Under the pieces are notes generated by a model that saw only the letters and a program-made list of their open reading frames with translations, was not told where the DNA came from and ran no database searches. A stretch of 64,000 nt of DNA from Panax quinquefolius (taxonomy: Eukaryota > Streptophyta > Magnoliopsida > Apiales > Araliaceae). This document shows, one piece after another, positions 23,575 through 37,280 of this stretch. A program made the position numbers and the translations under genes. Each line of letters opens with the position of its first letter. Positions within the stretch are counted from its first letter, which is position 1. The stretch is from contig CM035170.1 of NCBI GenBank assembly GCA_020205615.1, positions 120,537,674-120,601,673 on the forward strand. The letters run 5' to 3'.

Positions 23575-24652
23575 AAGCCCCTTGGAGCATATGCGAATGA
23601 CTAAGGTATATATACTAATTAACTCAGGTATGGCTACATGGAACTATGAGGTTATCCGTATCATGTTTTGTGAAAGAGATGCTCGCCTAATTTATTCAAT
23701 TCCTCTCTCTAAATATTTTATTGCTTACAAGCGAATTTGGAGTTGGGATCAAAAGGGTCGTTATTCGGTAAAATCTGGCTATCGGGTTCTCCAAACTGGT
23801 GGGGATATAGTGTCATCTCCTCTTATCACAAATTGGGCAGAGGTTTGGAATCGAGTAGTGCCGCCGAAAATGGTTAACTGCCTATGACGGAGTCTGACTG
23901 GCTGTCTACCATGTCTTCATTCTATACGGGCTCGACAAGTTGACGTTGATATTAGGTGTCCGATGTGCAGTAATGAGGTGGAAACGGAGTTTCATCTACT
24001 TGTTAAATGCCCGGTAGCAAAGGAGATTTGGACAGTGTCTACAATTGGTGATCATTCGGAGGGAACCATGTCTCTTGCATACTGGTGGAATAAGCTGCGA
24101 ACGCAGTGTTCGAGTGATCAGCTAGATATGGTAGCAATGATAATATGGTGCATTTGGCTTAATCGAAATAATAGAGTATGGAGGAACAAGCAGCAGTCGA
24201 GTGTGGTAGTGGTTCATGAAGCTACATGCAGGCTATTGGAATGGAAAGAAGTCAGGAAGCAAGCAACTGTGCCTCGAACTAGTGTACAGTCAGTCTCATG
24301 ATAATGGCTGGAAAAAACCGGAGGTTGGACTAAAAAAATGTAATGTGGATGCAGGTTTATTTCTTGATGATGGAAAAGTGTGTTATGGCTGTGGTTAGGG
24401 ATGATACATGTAGTTTTGTTGCAGGGATGCAAGGCTCGGTGAAAGGCTTATTCTCTTCCTCAGTTGCTGAAGCAATGAGCATTAGGGAAGCGCTTAGTTG
24501 GCTAAAAAGGTCGGGCATAGATCAGGTTGTTGTGGAATCTGATGCTCTCGGGGTGATTAATGCAATTAATAATGACAGTTTGGATGACTCGGGACTTGGA
24601 GTCGTCATCCATGGTTGTAAAATTCTTCAAAGAGAATTTAGATTATGTATTT
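23575..24652 (+). mobile_element. LINE (non-LTR retrotransposon) 3' remnant: zf-RVT and RNase H-like regions
   Basis: A decayed reading frame starts near 23582 with WNYEVIRIMFCERDA and SIPLS, then KGRYSVKSGYRVL, VWNRVVPPKM, CPMCSNEVETEFHLLVKC and IWCIWLNRNNRVW. This order is the zinc-binding RT-associated region (zf-RVT) of plant LINE ORF2. It continues with CNVDAGLFLDDG, FSSSVAEAMSIREAL and VVVESDALGVINAIN, the RNase H-like domain (RVT_3). One in-frame TGA at 23885-23887 sits where a Trp is expected, and two frame changes follow after 24300. The RT proper and the 5' part are absent. The relic is cut at 24652 by the LTR of element A. Confidence 0.85.
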
Positions 24653-27237
24653 TGTGACGCTCCCAAAACAGGTATACAACACCCATTCTGAGTCGTCAAA
24701 ATACATGGTACAGAAACAACTACAACTTTATTAATACAACATAAAAATTGTGAGTTTAAATACAAATATTGTCATCTAGACAATATCCACATTCAAATAA
24801 GTCCTCAGTACAATTATTGATACATTATTTTACAAAAATGGTGAGGACTACTAAAACGACTTCTAGAACTATCATTCCACACCCCGACTAAGACTACGCC
24901 ACATTCTCGCCTCCCGAGAAGAAAAATGGAACAACAAGGAAAAGGGTGAGCTCAACTAGCCCAAAGAAAGAACATTATGACTAAGATAATATAAAACAAA
25001 TTATCGTTAGTCTTCAACAGAAAAAATCTAATAGAATACAATAGACAACAAGTTTTAAATCAATATTCGCAATGGAAATAATAATTCATTAGAAGAGTTA
25101 AGTAGAGAATGCAAACTACTATCTTCTATATATGAATTTAAAAGTTCATCGCTCTATCTTTTATCCTCGTAACATCAATCAATATATATCCGGAATCAAA
25201 TATTCATCTTTTACTACAGAAGCCAAAAATATTCATCACCGGTCATGTTCATCTAAACACTGCTCATCTTCGCACTACTACCAAAGATATTCATCGAAAT
25301 CATTCATCTTTGCACTACAAGTCAAAGATATTCAATTATATCATCATTTAGACCGAGGGATGATGAAAAATATTTTAAAGAAAAGCGAATCCAAAGAAAC
25401 AAAAGAATAAATATTTGTGAATAAAGTCGTATTCGTGAATAGTGCCATATACGTGAATAGTAACTCCGACACCAAAAGATAGAAATTTCACAAAAAAAAC
25501 ATCATCATGCTTCGTGAATAGTACTCGTGAATAGTAACTCGTGAATAAGAACTCATGAATAGTAATTCTCGTGAATAAGAACTCGTGAATAGTAACTCAT
25601 GAATAAGAACCCAGACATGAAAAAAGTTTCAAATTTGATAAAAAGTTCCAACCAATATTTCAAAGATAATGATATTGAAGAAATAATATCATTTGAGAAG
25701 AAAATAACATCCCTTACCTAAAAAGGAATACTTACGACTAGTATCTTTGGATATAGTCTTTGAAAGGACTTTGCACAGATAAAGAATACTCAAAGTACTA
25801 AAATACTCGCAAGAATACGCTCAATATATCGAGAGAGAAAGAGAGAAATCTTTAGTTTACGGTGTGATTTTCAATTCTAACCCAAAGACCCTATTTATAG
25901 GAAAATGCTTAGAACACCAAAGCAGAAAATTTAATAAATTAATAATATTTATTAACCAAATTCCTACGCCCACCTCTAGAAAATTGAAATCAGCCACTAA
26001 CATGTGCAAGTGGAGCCAACCAAATAAAAAAAACATTTTTCTTTTAAAAAAAATTTAAAAATTCCAAAAATCAATTATTCAGGAACTTCGGAACTTAGAT
26101 AATTCATAATAAATAGCCTTTTTATCAGAAAATTCGAATCTCATGACTTTTCATAGGAAATTCAATTCTCTACAACTTTGCGAAGGAAGTTTTTCCAAAT
26201 TCCAAGCGAAATTGACCAAAATCCATAAGCGGCGCGATTTTACAAAGTTATAATCAAATTTCGGTCAAGAATGGGTCCACCAACATGTTTAACATGTTTT
26301 AAACAACTTTTGCAATAAAATACTCTTTCTCCTCATATACTCATATATCCCACATTCATTATAAAAATATCATCATTATTAAATAATATAATAAAATATT
26401 ATTTTATCGAAAAGATAAAATATCAATTTTTAACAATTGTCACTTTAAAAATTTTCTCCATCTATAACCTCATAAAATCAATATTTTCCTCATCATATAA
26501 ATTAATAATTAATTATTCACAAATAATATTACAGAATCACAAGATCTTGTGAACCAAAAGTAGCTCCCGTGAAAGAGGGGTTTTCCAATAAGAATTTCTC
26601 CTTATCTTGTGGCGTAATTAGGTGACCAAACCTCTCCTTGTATGTAACTTTTTAGACATTGCCAATAATGTTTTCTAATAATATTATTCAGATAATATGA
26701 ATTATTGCTTCGATAATGGAAAATACCAGTATAGTGACAATTATTGAAACAACAATAATATAAAATATCAACGCAGAATTATTGAATCAATAAAATAAAA
26801 TATTTAACAAGAATCACCGTAATAATTATTGAGTAGTGCCTTTTACGTAAAAATCAATAATTGGTGCAATACCTGGTGCTTCTTGTAACAACGTGTATTA
26901 TTGTGTTTTAACCACCGTGTACTCCAACAAGATAATCTTGAATAATCACTGGCTATTATTTATAAACAACTTATACTTTGTCGCTTTCATCCAATCACTT
27001 TCCAATGGGGCCCACAAAAGACTGCTACCAAATACGAATATTCCCAAACAAAGAAGAATATTCAACGACCAAACGAATATTCCCAAACAACAATGAATAT
27101 TTTATAACCACCGCTTTATTTAAAATATTTATGATTTTTACCCATAACTAACCACATTAATCAAATCAACCCTTACTATTTCAAAATAATAAATAGAGGA
27201 AAATAAATTTCATTTATTAATAATTTGGGGTCTTACA
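24653..27237 (-). repeat. Element A 3' LTR (2585 bp)
   Basis: It runs from TGTGACGCTCCC to GGGGTCTTACA (on the minus strand TGTAAGACCCC...GTCACA). It directly abuts the LINE relic on the left and the A polypurine tract on the right. A minus-strand TATA box TATAAATAG lies at 25891-25899. A minisatellite of GTGAATAGTAACT-like units lies at about 25425-25610. The 92-codon and other frames inside it are repeat translation. Confidence 0.85.
25425..25610. repeat. LTR minisatellite of GTGAATAGTAACTC-type units
   Basis: About ten imperfect units of 14-17 bp (GTGAATAGTAACTC, GTGAATAAGAACTC, ATGAATAG variants). Matching arrays occur in the other A-family LTRs near 38985-39160, 40920-41135 and 49995-50215, with different unit numbers. 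The array is specific to this LTR family. Confidence 0.8.
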
Positions 27238-27252
27238 ACCTCCCTCCTTATG
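27238..27252 (-). promoter_or_regulatory. Element A polypurine tract
   Basis: On the minus strand the sequence just before the 3' LTR reads CATAAGGAGGGAGGT, a purine-rich primer site for plus-strand DNA synthesis at the expected position beside TGTAAGACC. Confidence 0.8.
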
Positions 27253-27299
27253 AAATTTCATCATCGAAATTGACGTGACGTACACAGTGTTTTCAAAAG

Positions 27300-28548
27300 A
27301 TGAGGATACCTCTCTTTCATTTCCGCTTTCCAACTCCCGTGTCATTTCCTCAATAGCATGGTTTCTCCACAAAACTTTAACTTGTGGCATGACCTTCGTA
27401 TGTAGGACATGCTTCTTTCCTATCCAAGATCTTGACAGTACCTCTTCGTGACGTTAAGTCTTCTACTATCTCGTTCGGTTCTAACTCAATAACGTGATTT
27501 GGGTCTTTCACATATTTACGTAGCACGATATATATGAAAACATTATGAACACGAGACATACTTAGAGGTAACGCGAGTCTATAGCCCACATTTCCTACTC
27601 GCCAAGAATATGAAATGGACCAATAAATCGTGGATTGAGCTTTCCTCTCTTCCCAAATCTTGTAACTCCCTTCCATGGAGCCACACGCAACAATACATGA
27701 TCCCCAATACTAAATTCCACGTCTTTTTGATGAAGATCCGCATAACTCTTTTGTCGATCCTGTGTGCCGCTTTGTATCGTTGTCAATCGTTTGGATCTTC
27801 TCTCGTAGTCATTCGTACTCAACTCTTGGTCCCAACAACGTTGCTTCTCCCCACCTCATCCCAAAGATATTGGAGAGCGACACTTTCGTCCATACAATGC
27901 TTCAAATGGAGCCACACCTATACTTGTCTGATAACTATTGTTGTAGGAGAATTCCACCAATGGTAAATACTTATCCCAACTCCCTTTGAAGTCTAGGACA
28001 CAAAGTCTTAATAGATCTTCAAGAGTTTGAATAGTCCTCTCGATTGTCCGTCTGCTTGAGGATGGTATGCCAACTAAATCAGAATTGCGCCCATAGCTTT
28101 TTGCAAGCTAACCCAAAATCTTGAAGTGAATCTTGGGTCACGATCCAAAACTATGGATACCGGCATGCCATGCAATCTCACAATCTCATCTACGTACATA
28201 CGAAAGCAAGACATTCAAGGAATAAGTCTCCGTGTCGGCAAGAAATGAGCGGACTTGGTTAATCTATCAACAATAACCCAAATAAAGATTTATGCCTTGA
28301 GAAACCGTAGGAAGACCCGTAACGAAATCCATGGTAATGTGTTCCCACTTCCATTTCGGAATCTCAAGTGGTTGCAGAATGGACCTTTTGGCACTTGATG
28401 CTCACCTTTACACGTTGACAAGTTAAACACCTCGAGATAAACTTTGCAATCTCTCTCTTCATATTGTTCCACCAAAATGTATGTCAAGATCACGATACAT
28501 TTTGGTACTTCCAGGATGGATTGCAAACGGTGTATTATGCGCCTCCAT
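27300..28548 (-). pseudogene. Element A integrase and pol C-terminus (broken)
   Basis: On the minus strand, from about 28540: AHNTPFAIHPGSTKM-like zinc-binding end and CLTCQ/KGEHQVPKGP-like words, a degraded catalytic core, then DRQKSYADLHQKDVEF, GDHVLLRVAPWKGVTRFGKR and GKLNPRFIGPFHIL (integrase C-terminal region), HVIELEPNEIVEDLTSR and VKILDRKE. This is the standard Ty3/gypsy integrase tail. Several frameshifts split it. It is joined, across B-I, to pol sequence at 43159: the last codons before the insertion (HDG-like, then a break) resume in the integrase zinc region. Confidence 0.85.
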
Positions 28549-30949
28549 TGTGACGCCCCCAAAATTAGGTATACGTCACCCAACTTGGGTCGCCACTTAC
28601 ATGGTACATAAATTCAAATACAACTTACAAACATAACGCTGCTGTATACAACGACATAAACTGTGAGTTTAAATACAAATATTGTCTACTAGATATTATA
28701 CAAACTCAAAAGAAGTCCCCATTACAACTATTATCACACTATTTCACGAATAGTGAGGACTACTAATGCTATCCTCCGGACCATTACTCCGCTCCCCGAC
28801 TCGTCCCGGCTATGTTCTCATTTCAAAGAGAACGGTGAAAGAAAGAAAGGTGAGCTCAACTAGCCCAAGAAGAAATATTATGACTAAGATAATGCGTAAT
28901 AAATTATCATTAGCCTTCAACAAAGAATAGTCTTCAAGTTAAACCGATAAAATACAATTGACAACCAGGTTTAATCTGCAGCGAATATGCAATCCATTAA
29001 AAGAGTCAAGTAGAAAATAAAGTCTACTATCTTTTAGGTTTTAAAAGGTTTTCATAAATTTTTTATCACTAAGACTCGCTTTAATGAATAAACCACAATA
29101 TCTAATCATCCCTCGCACTACGGTCAAGGATTTTCATCAAATTATCAATGGTCATGACTATACCTAAATCACCCCGGTCATAATCATACCAAAACTATCC
29201 ATCAACGCATTACATGTGCCAACGAGGACTTTTATCACATCATTTATAACAAGTCATGATTATACCGAATGATCCTCGGTCATAATCATACTAAGTTCAT
29301 CTATGCTTGCGTAAGCCAAAGATAACATATTATAACATGAGGATGATGACAATGACATAATAATTCAATAAAACAAGTTCAAGAATTATTTTATTCAGAA
29401 TTAGTAACGTCCAAATTGTCAACAAGATCTTTGTTTTGTAGAGTAAAATTCAAGAATGATCGGAAGAATATTTTCATGAAAGATATTTGGATGAAACGCA
29501 AATATCAAGAATATTCTACTAATTTCATGGAGTATAGAAGTCAAAGTTTTAACCAACCGGGTATAATAAAGAATGGAATAACAAAAGAAATCACCATGCA
29601 TGCGGTATTGCCATGATGCAAAGTTATTCCAAGAATAATAATAACGGAACCGTGTCGTGAAATTCACAAGCGGTGATGATCCAACAGTAATAATAAATGC
29701 TTTGAATAATAATAAACAATGGAACCAGTCCTGTAAAACACACGCATGATATTCCAAATGTAATAATAAATGCGAATAATAAACAATGGAACTAGGTCCT
29801 GTAAAAACACACGAATGTGATATTCCAATGTAATAATAAAGAATGGAATAATGTAAGAAGATCACCAAGTATAGGGGATTCCACGTATACAAAGTTATTC
29901 CAATGTAATAAATAAGAATGGAATAATATAAGGATTTCACCAAGTATAGGTTATGCCACCAGATACAAAGTTATGTATAGGGTATGCCACTTTTACAAAG
30001 TTATTCCAACGTAATAATAATGAATGGAATAATGTATGTTCTCTTCATGAATAAGAAAGAATAACACCCTTTACGTACAACAAATAATATCCCTTACCTT
30101 AGAAGAACCTAATATTGAAAAGTGAAATAGCGAGAATACTTTTCTTCTTTCTCTATAGTTTCTTTCTCTGTAGTTTCAATGAATTCGTAAGAAAATAATG
30201 AAGGAATGAGCTTCTATTTATAGGAAAATAGAATGCATAGTAATTAATCCATGAACGGTCCAGATTGATTTACTTTAATCTGACGGTCCATATTTAAAGT
30301 AAAATCTTTAAATAAAATATCATATATTCTATTTATATAAAAACATTTTACTATGCAAACACTATGCAACACTATGCAAAATACTATGCAACACTATGCA
30401 TAATAAAATATAATATATTCTATTTATGTAATAACTTTAACAAAGTATTCTGCTTTATATAAAAAGATGTTTCGCTTTTATTACGTTAATAATACGAATA
30501 AAACAAAAGCGTTATTATCGCTATAATAATTCATATTATTAATCGACAATAATGGAATCAAACCGGTGACTTCTCACATAAGCATCAATAATCAATACCG
30601 TGTGCTACTATGCAACCACACGACATCTTGTACTTTTACTACCGAGTAGTTCAACAAAGATCAACAAAGAAAACTTTCGCCGTTATTTCAATAAAATATT
30701 TTTGTCGCTTTTCTCGATCCGGCCTAATAATTACATTTCGCTAGGGTCCACCAATGATTGAGCCATTAGACGAATATTCCCCGCTAAACCAAATATTCCC
30801 CACCAATCGAATATAATATAACCACTTGCATACTTTGCAAAATTTATAAATACTACCCACAACTATAATATTATCTCAAATTCACACCATAATATTAAAA
30901 ATTATTTCGACAAAATTTAAATCTTTATTGATAAAATCTGGGTCTCACA
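28549..30949 (-). repeat. Element B-I 3' LTR (2401 bp)
   Basis: It runs TGTGACGCCCCC...GGGTCTCACA and is followed at 30950 by the polypurine tract. A minus-strand TATAAATAG lies at 30214-30222. A run of ACTATGCAA-type units lies at about 30350-30405. In the U5/R part (29690-29990) it has imperfect repeats of about 60 bp with the GTAAAACACACG and AATAATAAA words. The 174-codon frame at 29419-29943 is a translation of these repeats, not a gene. Confidence 0.88.
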
Positions 30950-30966
30950 ATCTCCCTCCTTATGGA
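30950..30966 (-). promoter_or_regulatory. Element B-I polypurine tract
   Basis: The minus strand reads CCATAAGGAGGGAGAT directly before the 3' LTR, matching the tract at 60947-60960 of B-II. It primes plus-strand DNA synthesis in LTR elements. Confidence 0.8.
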
Positions 30967-31019
30967 ATTTCACCCTCGAAATTAGGGTACGACTGGGTAT
31001 GATAAGAGGTGAGGATACC

Positions 31020-31990
31020 TTGAATACCTTTATCGTTAAAAATATTAAATTCATCTTCGCAATCCGCCAAAGATATTCATTAACAATTCATCTTTGCACT
31101 ACAAAGCTAAAGATATACAATCGTAAAACTAATAATGCCGAGACGCAATTAATAGTATCACGACCACGAAATTATCCATGCACTCATCGCCAAGGATATT
31201 CGTGTTTTCAATTACTGGCCATGATTATACCTCAATAATCCTTGGTCATAATCATACCAAGTCTATCAATGATGTATACGGCCAAAGATGACTTTTACCA
31301 CATTCATGAATTAATATTTCATTCTTTGAGACTCACCAATAATTAATCCATATCATCGAATCATCCCCGCACTACTACGTGCCAAGGATAATCATGTATT
31401 CATTAAGATATCCGACCACAAATTATCCATGCACTACTACCAAAGATAATCGTGTATTCATTAGTATCACGACCACAAATTATCCATGCACTACTACCAA
31501 AGATAATCGTGTATTCATTAAGATATCCGACCACAAATTATCCATGCACTACTACCAAAGATAATCGTGTATTCATTAAGATCACGACCATAAATTATCC
31601 ATGCACTACGTACAAAGATAATCGTATTCATTAGTATCACGACCACCACAAAAGATTATCCATGCACTACTATACCAAAGATAATCGTGTATTCATTAGT
31701 ATCACAATTATCCACCACAAAAGATATCCATGCATTCATTACGTACAAAGATAATCGTGCACTACGTATTCGTTATTATTACGACCATAAATTATCCATG
31801 CACTACGGCCAAAGATAATCGTATTTTAGTATCAATTATCCATGGTACTGACCAAAGATAATCGTTTTTTTCATTACGGTCATGATTATACCGAACAATC
31901 CTCGGTCATAATCATACCAAGTCCATCTACGCATCGTAGCGTATGCGTATTTACTTTCAACACAATATAAACATGAGGATAATGATATAA
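31020..31990. repeat. Tandem array in B-I internal region (57-bp units)
   Basis: From about 31140 to 31860 there are roughly ten copies of a unit of about 57 bp containing TTATCCATGCACTACTACC, AAAGATAATCGTGTATTCAT and TATCACGACCACAAA, with variable indels. The edges hold single copies of a longer motif (GTCATGATTATACC...CATAATCATACCAAG). It lies between the protease region and the polypurine tract. The small frames at 31379-31634 are array translation. Confidence 0.85.
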
Positions 31991-31999
31991 AGAATCAAT

Positions 32000-33480
32000 C
32001 AAATGAGATAAAGGATAAATATTAAACATTTATAATATAATTTATCCAGGATTCAAGAATATCCCCATGTTATCAATCACTTAATAATCTCATAATCTAA
32101 TATCATAACAATATTTTAATCACTTCTTAAATTTATAAACAATTTATTTCAATTGTTTACGCTTTTACCATATAATGCATTTAATCATTCAAAATGCCAT
32201 ACTCATAAGATATCATCACTAATGATCAAATTCTCATCAAAAAAAAAAAATATGCATATACTCTATATAGGATTCTCTAGCCATAAAATCTTATTTTCAA
32301 CTTTGTTACTTCACATAACATATTTAACTCATATGTTCGTAACTAAACTATTTCATGAAAAATACCAAATCAGTCCCAAAAATATTTCTTTTCTGGGATT
32401 TAGCATAATATAGCCCCATAATGAAAATATATTTTTCTCGGAATTTTTAAAATTCATTTACTATTTTTCAAAAAATCAATTTCTAATTAATTCCTTAAAA
32501 AATTTGCTACCCCAAGTTTAACTCCAAAAATTCTCAAATCTTGGCAGGACCTTAGACATGTTAACGTGAGCTTCCAGTTTAAATTTCATGGTCATCGGAG
32601 TTATAGAACTCCGGTTATAGCATTTTTTGTCGAAAAAATCTAAATATTGAAATAGTCATAACTTGCTCATTTTAAGTCAGAATGAGCTCATTTTTGGACA
32701 GGAGGTACTTTATACCATATACCTTCATGTCCCAAAAGTCCAGAATTTTTCTCATAATTTAAGTGGCCGAAACAGCCCCTCTAAAATCATGGCAGCAGCT
32801 TTTTTCGGTTTTGCAGCTTTGCACTCCTTTGCTAAAATCAGTCCACACAAAAAATATACAACACCTTTTCCAGTAATTCCACTTGGATTAGTTAGGTAAC
32901 TCATAGATCTAACTCTAGGACTTGACCACACTCAAAAATTCAAAATATAATAAGAGATTTGGTCAATTGAATTTCATGTTACGTTTTTCACCAAAATCGA
33001 TTTTCAACTCTTTGTGATTTCTAAGAAACTATCATGTTTTCACATAATAACCAACATAACTCATTATAACACTTACTAATACTACGATACCCATGATTTT
33101 CATTAGTCCAATGCTTTTATTATGACTTTTATCATAAACCACGTAAACTGCTTCATTTTAGTTGAAGAAATATTTGAGGGTTTAAGAAATGGGTTTTGTA
33201 GATCGGGTCAATACAAAATTCGATTTCACGCCTAAGTAGGATAAGAAGTCTTCAAGAATACACCAGAAATTTATTAATAATAGAAATATCATTCAAAACT
33301 GTGACTCTCATCCAAGACTTGGATAATACGTCGTCACATTGATACCAACTCGTGACTTCTATCCCTTAACCTAGATAGCACCTCACAATGATACCTATAA
33401 CCTTGCCATCTTCAAATAATGATGTCGCTTACAGAAAGTCCGGCTTTGCATTCCACACAAGGAAGTCAACAACGAAAGGT
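32000..33480. other. Non-coding internal block of B-I, shared with B-II
   Basis: No reading frame is supported. The block matches 58330-59780 of B-II in the opposite orientation (for example AAAAATGAGCTCATT and GACTTTTGGGACATGAAGG-type words). It occupies the place where pol would lie in an autonomous Ty3/gypsy element. Confidence 0.75.
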
Positions 33481-33490
33481 TCGGGGCTCT

Positions 33491-35240
33491 TTACTTATGG
33501 CTTGATATGACAATAATCGACTTTAGTAGTTTGGTTACTTGAATTCGCACAACAAGTTGGTTATGAATATAAAAGCTAACAACCTTACGAAAAGCATGAT
33601 GAGTAATTAACCAATTGATTCCTAAAATCACATCAAAGGCAAATATTTTCAAAAAGATAAGATCGACAGTAACGTGAAAATGTTTATTTGAATCAAACAA
33701 GATTTAAAAATAGTAAGCGGTAGAACGAAGGCTCCTACTAACGAAGTTTCAACCAATAAGTCAAAGTTTAACTTCTTTGAGTCAAATTTAAACGTTGAAC
33801 ACAACTAGGTGAAATAAAAGAGTGGGTAGAACCGGTATCTAACACTCGGTATAGACTTCAAGAAGAGCTTATGATTAACTTACCCGCGATAATTTTATTC
33901 GTGTTCCTCGTCACGAGAAAAAACTCTCTCTTAAACTACACGGCTTTGGTTTGTCCGGGACAACCTTTGGTGCCTCCATCCTAGTTGAATTTGTCTTGAT
34001 GAAACGACAAAATCGAGCTAAGTGACATTCTCTTCCACAATTATAACATGCTTTGACGACATGGCGCAGCAGATTCGGATGATGTGTCTCTCTCCGCATT
34101 TGAAGCATATGATAGTGGTCTTTCTCCTTCCTTAACAACGGGTCTTTGGTCTTGGACGTCTTTCCATCATTGTTGAATCTCCTTTTCTTGAAATGTCCAT
34201 TCTTATTATTTTGGCCCTCGATTACCACCGGCGGTTACCATATCCGCCCGTTGATTCCTCCACGCTTGTTGTCACCGCTTCGATGACTACTCACCGGTAT
34301 TATAATTTCTTTGCATTACTTCTCTTTTAGTTCATATTGACTCGTTATCGCGCTTCCACTAATCGAGCCCTATTTACAACATCTCGAATAAAAACACAGT
34401 TTATGAGAAATAAGATGTTGACGTATCTCCGGCTTCAAACCTCTTAAAAACATTCGCGCCATTCTCTCTTCATTATCCACCAAGTGGGACGCAAACCGTG
34501 ATAACTCCGCAAATTTTACCTCGTATTGCGACACTGGTCCATATTGTTTTGTTCCAACTTGATAAACTCCACCTCCTTGTGTGGCGAATATTTTCGTGAA
34601 AGTATTTGTCGTTGAACGACTCTTGAACTTCTCCCAAGACATCTTGAGTATGTCGGTTTGGAGTACGCTTTTACGATTCCCACCAAGACGCTAAACATAA
34701 AGGTGGCAAATGGAACCTTTGCTCCTCCGAGCATCCCAAGACATCAAATATCTTGGTGATATGCTTTAACCACGCCTCGCCTTAAGTGGTTCTCGCTTTC
34801 CCAAAACTCCTATGGTCCTAGCTCCTTGAATCGCTAAGCGGTGACCAACCGTGGGTTGCCATTATTTTCACCGCTTTATGAATGTGGAGAGCCGCCGTCT
34901 TGCGATGTTGCATGAATTCTAAAAACTCCTAAACGTATGGTCGTTCGTCATTTGATCATCAATGTTGTTTATAGGAGGATTATCGCCATCCCGCTTGACA
35001 TTATCCTCGATTATTGATCCGTGGAGACTCAACGGTCTCCTGTGGCTCCATTGCTTATCTCAACATTTTGGATGCCATTTTCAAATCGCCACAAAACAAG
35101 GGGTTAATTAACATGTCACATATTATCCCTATACACCGACCGACCAATTAAATACCAAATAAACTTAGGTAGGTCATACTTAGCGAAGAATTTCCGTCTC
35201 TCCCTCCTAGTTCTTATCTCACATCTTAGCCGTGGATCAT
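33491..35240 (-). pseudogene. B-I gag and protease (broken)
   Basis: On the minus strand: gag words KVPFATFMF, VKAYSK, QVGTKQYG, KFAELSRFASHLVDNEERM, ARMFLRGLKPEIRQHLISHK (34370-34734). Then a CCHC zinc knuckle CYNCGRECHLARFC, C-x2-C-x4-H-x4-C, at 34007-34048, and a protease tail with LIFLKIFAFDVILGINWL (33491-33700). That last is the conserved RVP_2 end. The usual DTGA catalytic motif is not clear. Many small frameshifts occur throughout. Gag forms the particle and the knuckle binds RNA. Nothing recognisable as RT follows. Confidence 0.8.
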
Positions 35241-35248
35241 ATCCCTAA

Positions 35249-35259
35249 GCTCGATACCA
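35249..35259 (-). promoter_or_regulatory. B-I primer binding site (tRNA-iMet-like)
   Basis: The minus strand reads TGGTATCGAGC, 4 bases inside the 5' LTR end. It equals the usual plant initiator-Met site TGGTATCAGAGC minus one A. The same shortened form occurs in A and in B-II. Confidence 0.75.
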
Positions 35260-37280
35260 ACCGTGGACGCCCCAAAATTAGGTATACGTCACCCAACTTG
35301 GGTCGCCACTTATATGGTACATAAATTCAAATACAACTTATAAAACATAATCGTGGTATACAATACGACATAAATCATGAGTTTGAATACAAATATTGTC
35401 TACTAGATATTATACAAACTCAAAAGGAGTCCTCATTACAACTATTATCACACTATTTCACGTATTATAGTGAGGACTATTAATGCTATCCTCTCGACCA
35501 TTACTCCGCCCTCGACTCGTCCCAAATATGTTCTCATTTCCTCAAGAGAACAATGGTGAAAGAAAGAAGGTGAGCTCAACTAGCTAAGTAAGAAATATTA
35601 TGACTAAGATAATGCGTAATAAATTATCATTAGCCTTCAACAAAGTGTTAAACCGATAAAATACAATGATATAAACCGCTTTAATCTGCAATGAATATGC
35701 AATCTATTAAAAGAGTCAAGTAGAAAATAAAGTCTACTATCTTTTAGGTTTTAAAAGGTTTTCATAAATTTTTTATCACTAAGACTCGGTTTAATGAATA
35801 AACCACAATATCTAATCATCCATGTACCACACTTGAAGGATTTTCATCAAATTATCAATGGTCATGACTATCTTACCGAATCACCCCCGTCATAATCATA
35901 CCAAAAACTATCCATCAATTTGCATTACAGGCCACTTTGAGGACTTTTATCACATCATTTATAACAAGTCATGATTATACCGAATGATCCTCGTCATAAT
36001 CATACTAAGTTCATCTATGCACGTAAGCCAAAGATAACATATTATAACATGAGGATGATGACAATGACATAATAATTCAATAAAACAAGTTCAAGAATTA
36101 TTTTATCCGAGAATTAAGTAACGTCCAAATTGTCAACAAGATCTTGTTTTGTAGAGTAAAATTCAAGAATGATCGGAAGAATATTTCCATAAAAAGATAC
36201 TTGGATGAAACACAAATATCAAGAATATTCTACTAATTTCATGGAGTATAAAGTCAAAGTTTTAACCAACCGGGTATAATAAAGAATGGAATAACAAAAG
36301 AAATCACCACGACATGCGATTGCTTGGCATAGACAAAGTTATTCCAATGTAATAATAATAACGGAACGGTCGTGAAATTCACACCGATAGGATGATCCAA
36401 TGTAATAATAAATGCCGAATAATAATAAACAATGGAACCGTGTCCGATGTAAAACACACGATGTGATATTTAATGTAATAATAAATGCGGAATAATAAAC
36501 AATGGAACTGAGTCCGGTGTAAAACACACGAGCAGGATATTCCAAATGAATAATAAAGAATGGAATAATGTAAGAAGATCACCACGTATAGGGGGATTCC
36601 ACAGATCTGAGTTATTCCAATGTAATAAATAAGAATGGAATAATATAAAGATTTCACCAAGTATAGGGTATGTCCACAGATATCTGAGTTATGTATAGGG
36701 TATGCCACTTTTTACAAAGTTATTCTAACGAGAATAATAATGAATGGAATAATGAAGTTCTCTTCATGAATAAGAAAGAATAACACCCACTTACGAATAC
36801 AACAAATAATATCCCTTACCTTAAAGAACCGAATATTGGAAAAGTGAAGTAGCGAGAATACTTTTCTTCTTTCTCTCTATAGTTTCTCTCTGTAGAGTTT
36901 CAATGAATTCGTAAGAAAATAATGAAGGAATGAGCTTCTATTTATAGGAAAATAGAATGCATAGTAATTAATCCATGAACGGTCCAGATTGATTTACTTT
37001 AATCGACGGTCCATATTTAAAGCAAAATCTTTTAAATAAAATATCATATATTCTATTTATATAAAAATATTTTACTATGCAAACACTATACAAAAAACAC
37101 TATGCAACACTATGCATAATAAAATATAATATATTCTATTTATAGAATAACTTTAATAAAGTATTCTGCTTTATATAAAAGATGTTTCGCTTTTATTACG
37201 TTAATAATACTGAATAAAACAAAACGTCATTATCGCTATAATAATTCATATTATTAATCGACAATAATGGAATCAAACCG

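Noticed and set aside
29419..29943. 174-codon minus-strand open frame, and similar frames at 36254-36708, 47371-47656, 52237-52698, 55222-55486, 62034-62508
   Set aside because: These run through R/U5 tandem units of the LTRs, which happen to lack stops. The proteins repeat the same Tyr/Ile/Cys-rich unit in several frames and match no family.
31140..31860. Regular array of 57-bp units considered as a CRISPR array
   Set aside because: There are no unique spacers between constant repeats; the whole unit repeats. It lies inside a plant LTR element.
30950..35263. Possibility that B-I merely lost pol by deletion
   Set aside because: B-II, an independent insertion at another site, has the same junction from protease to the non-coding block, so a private deletion is unlikely.
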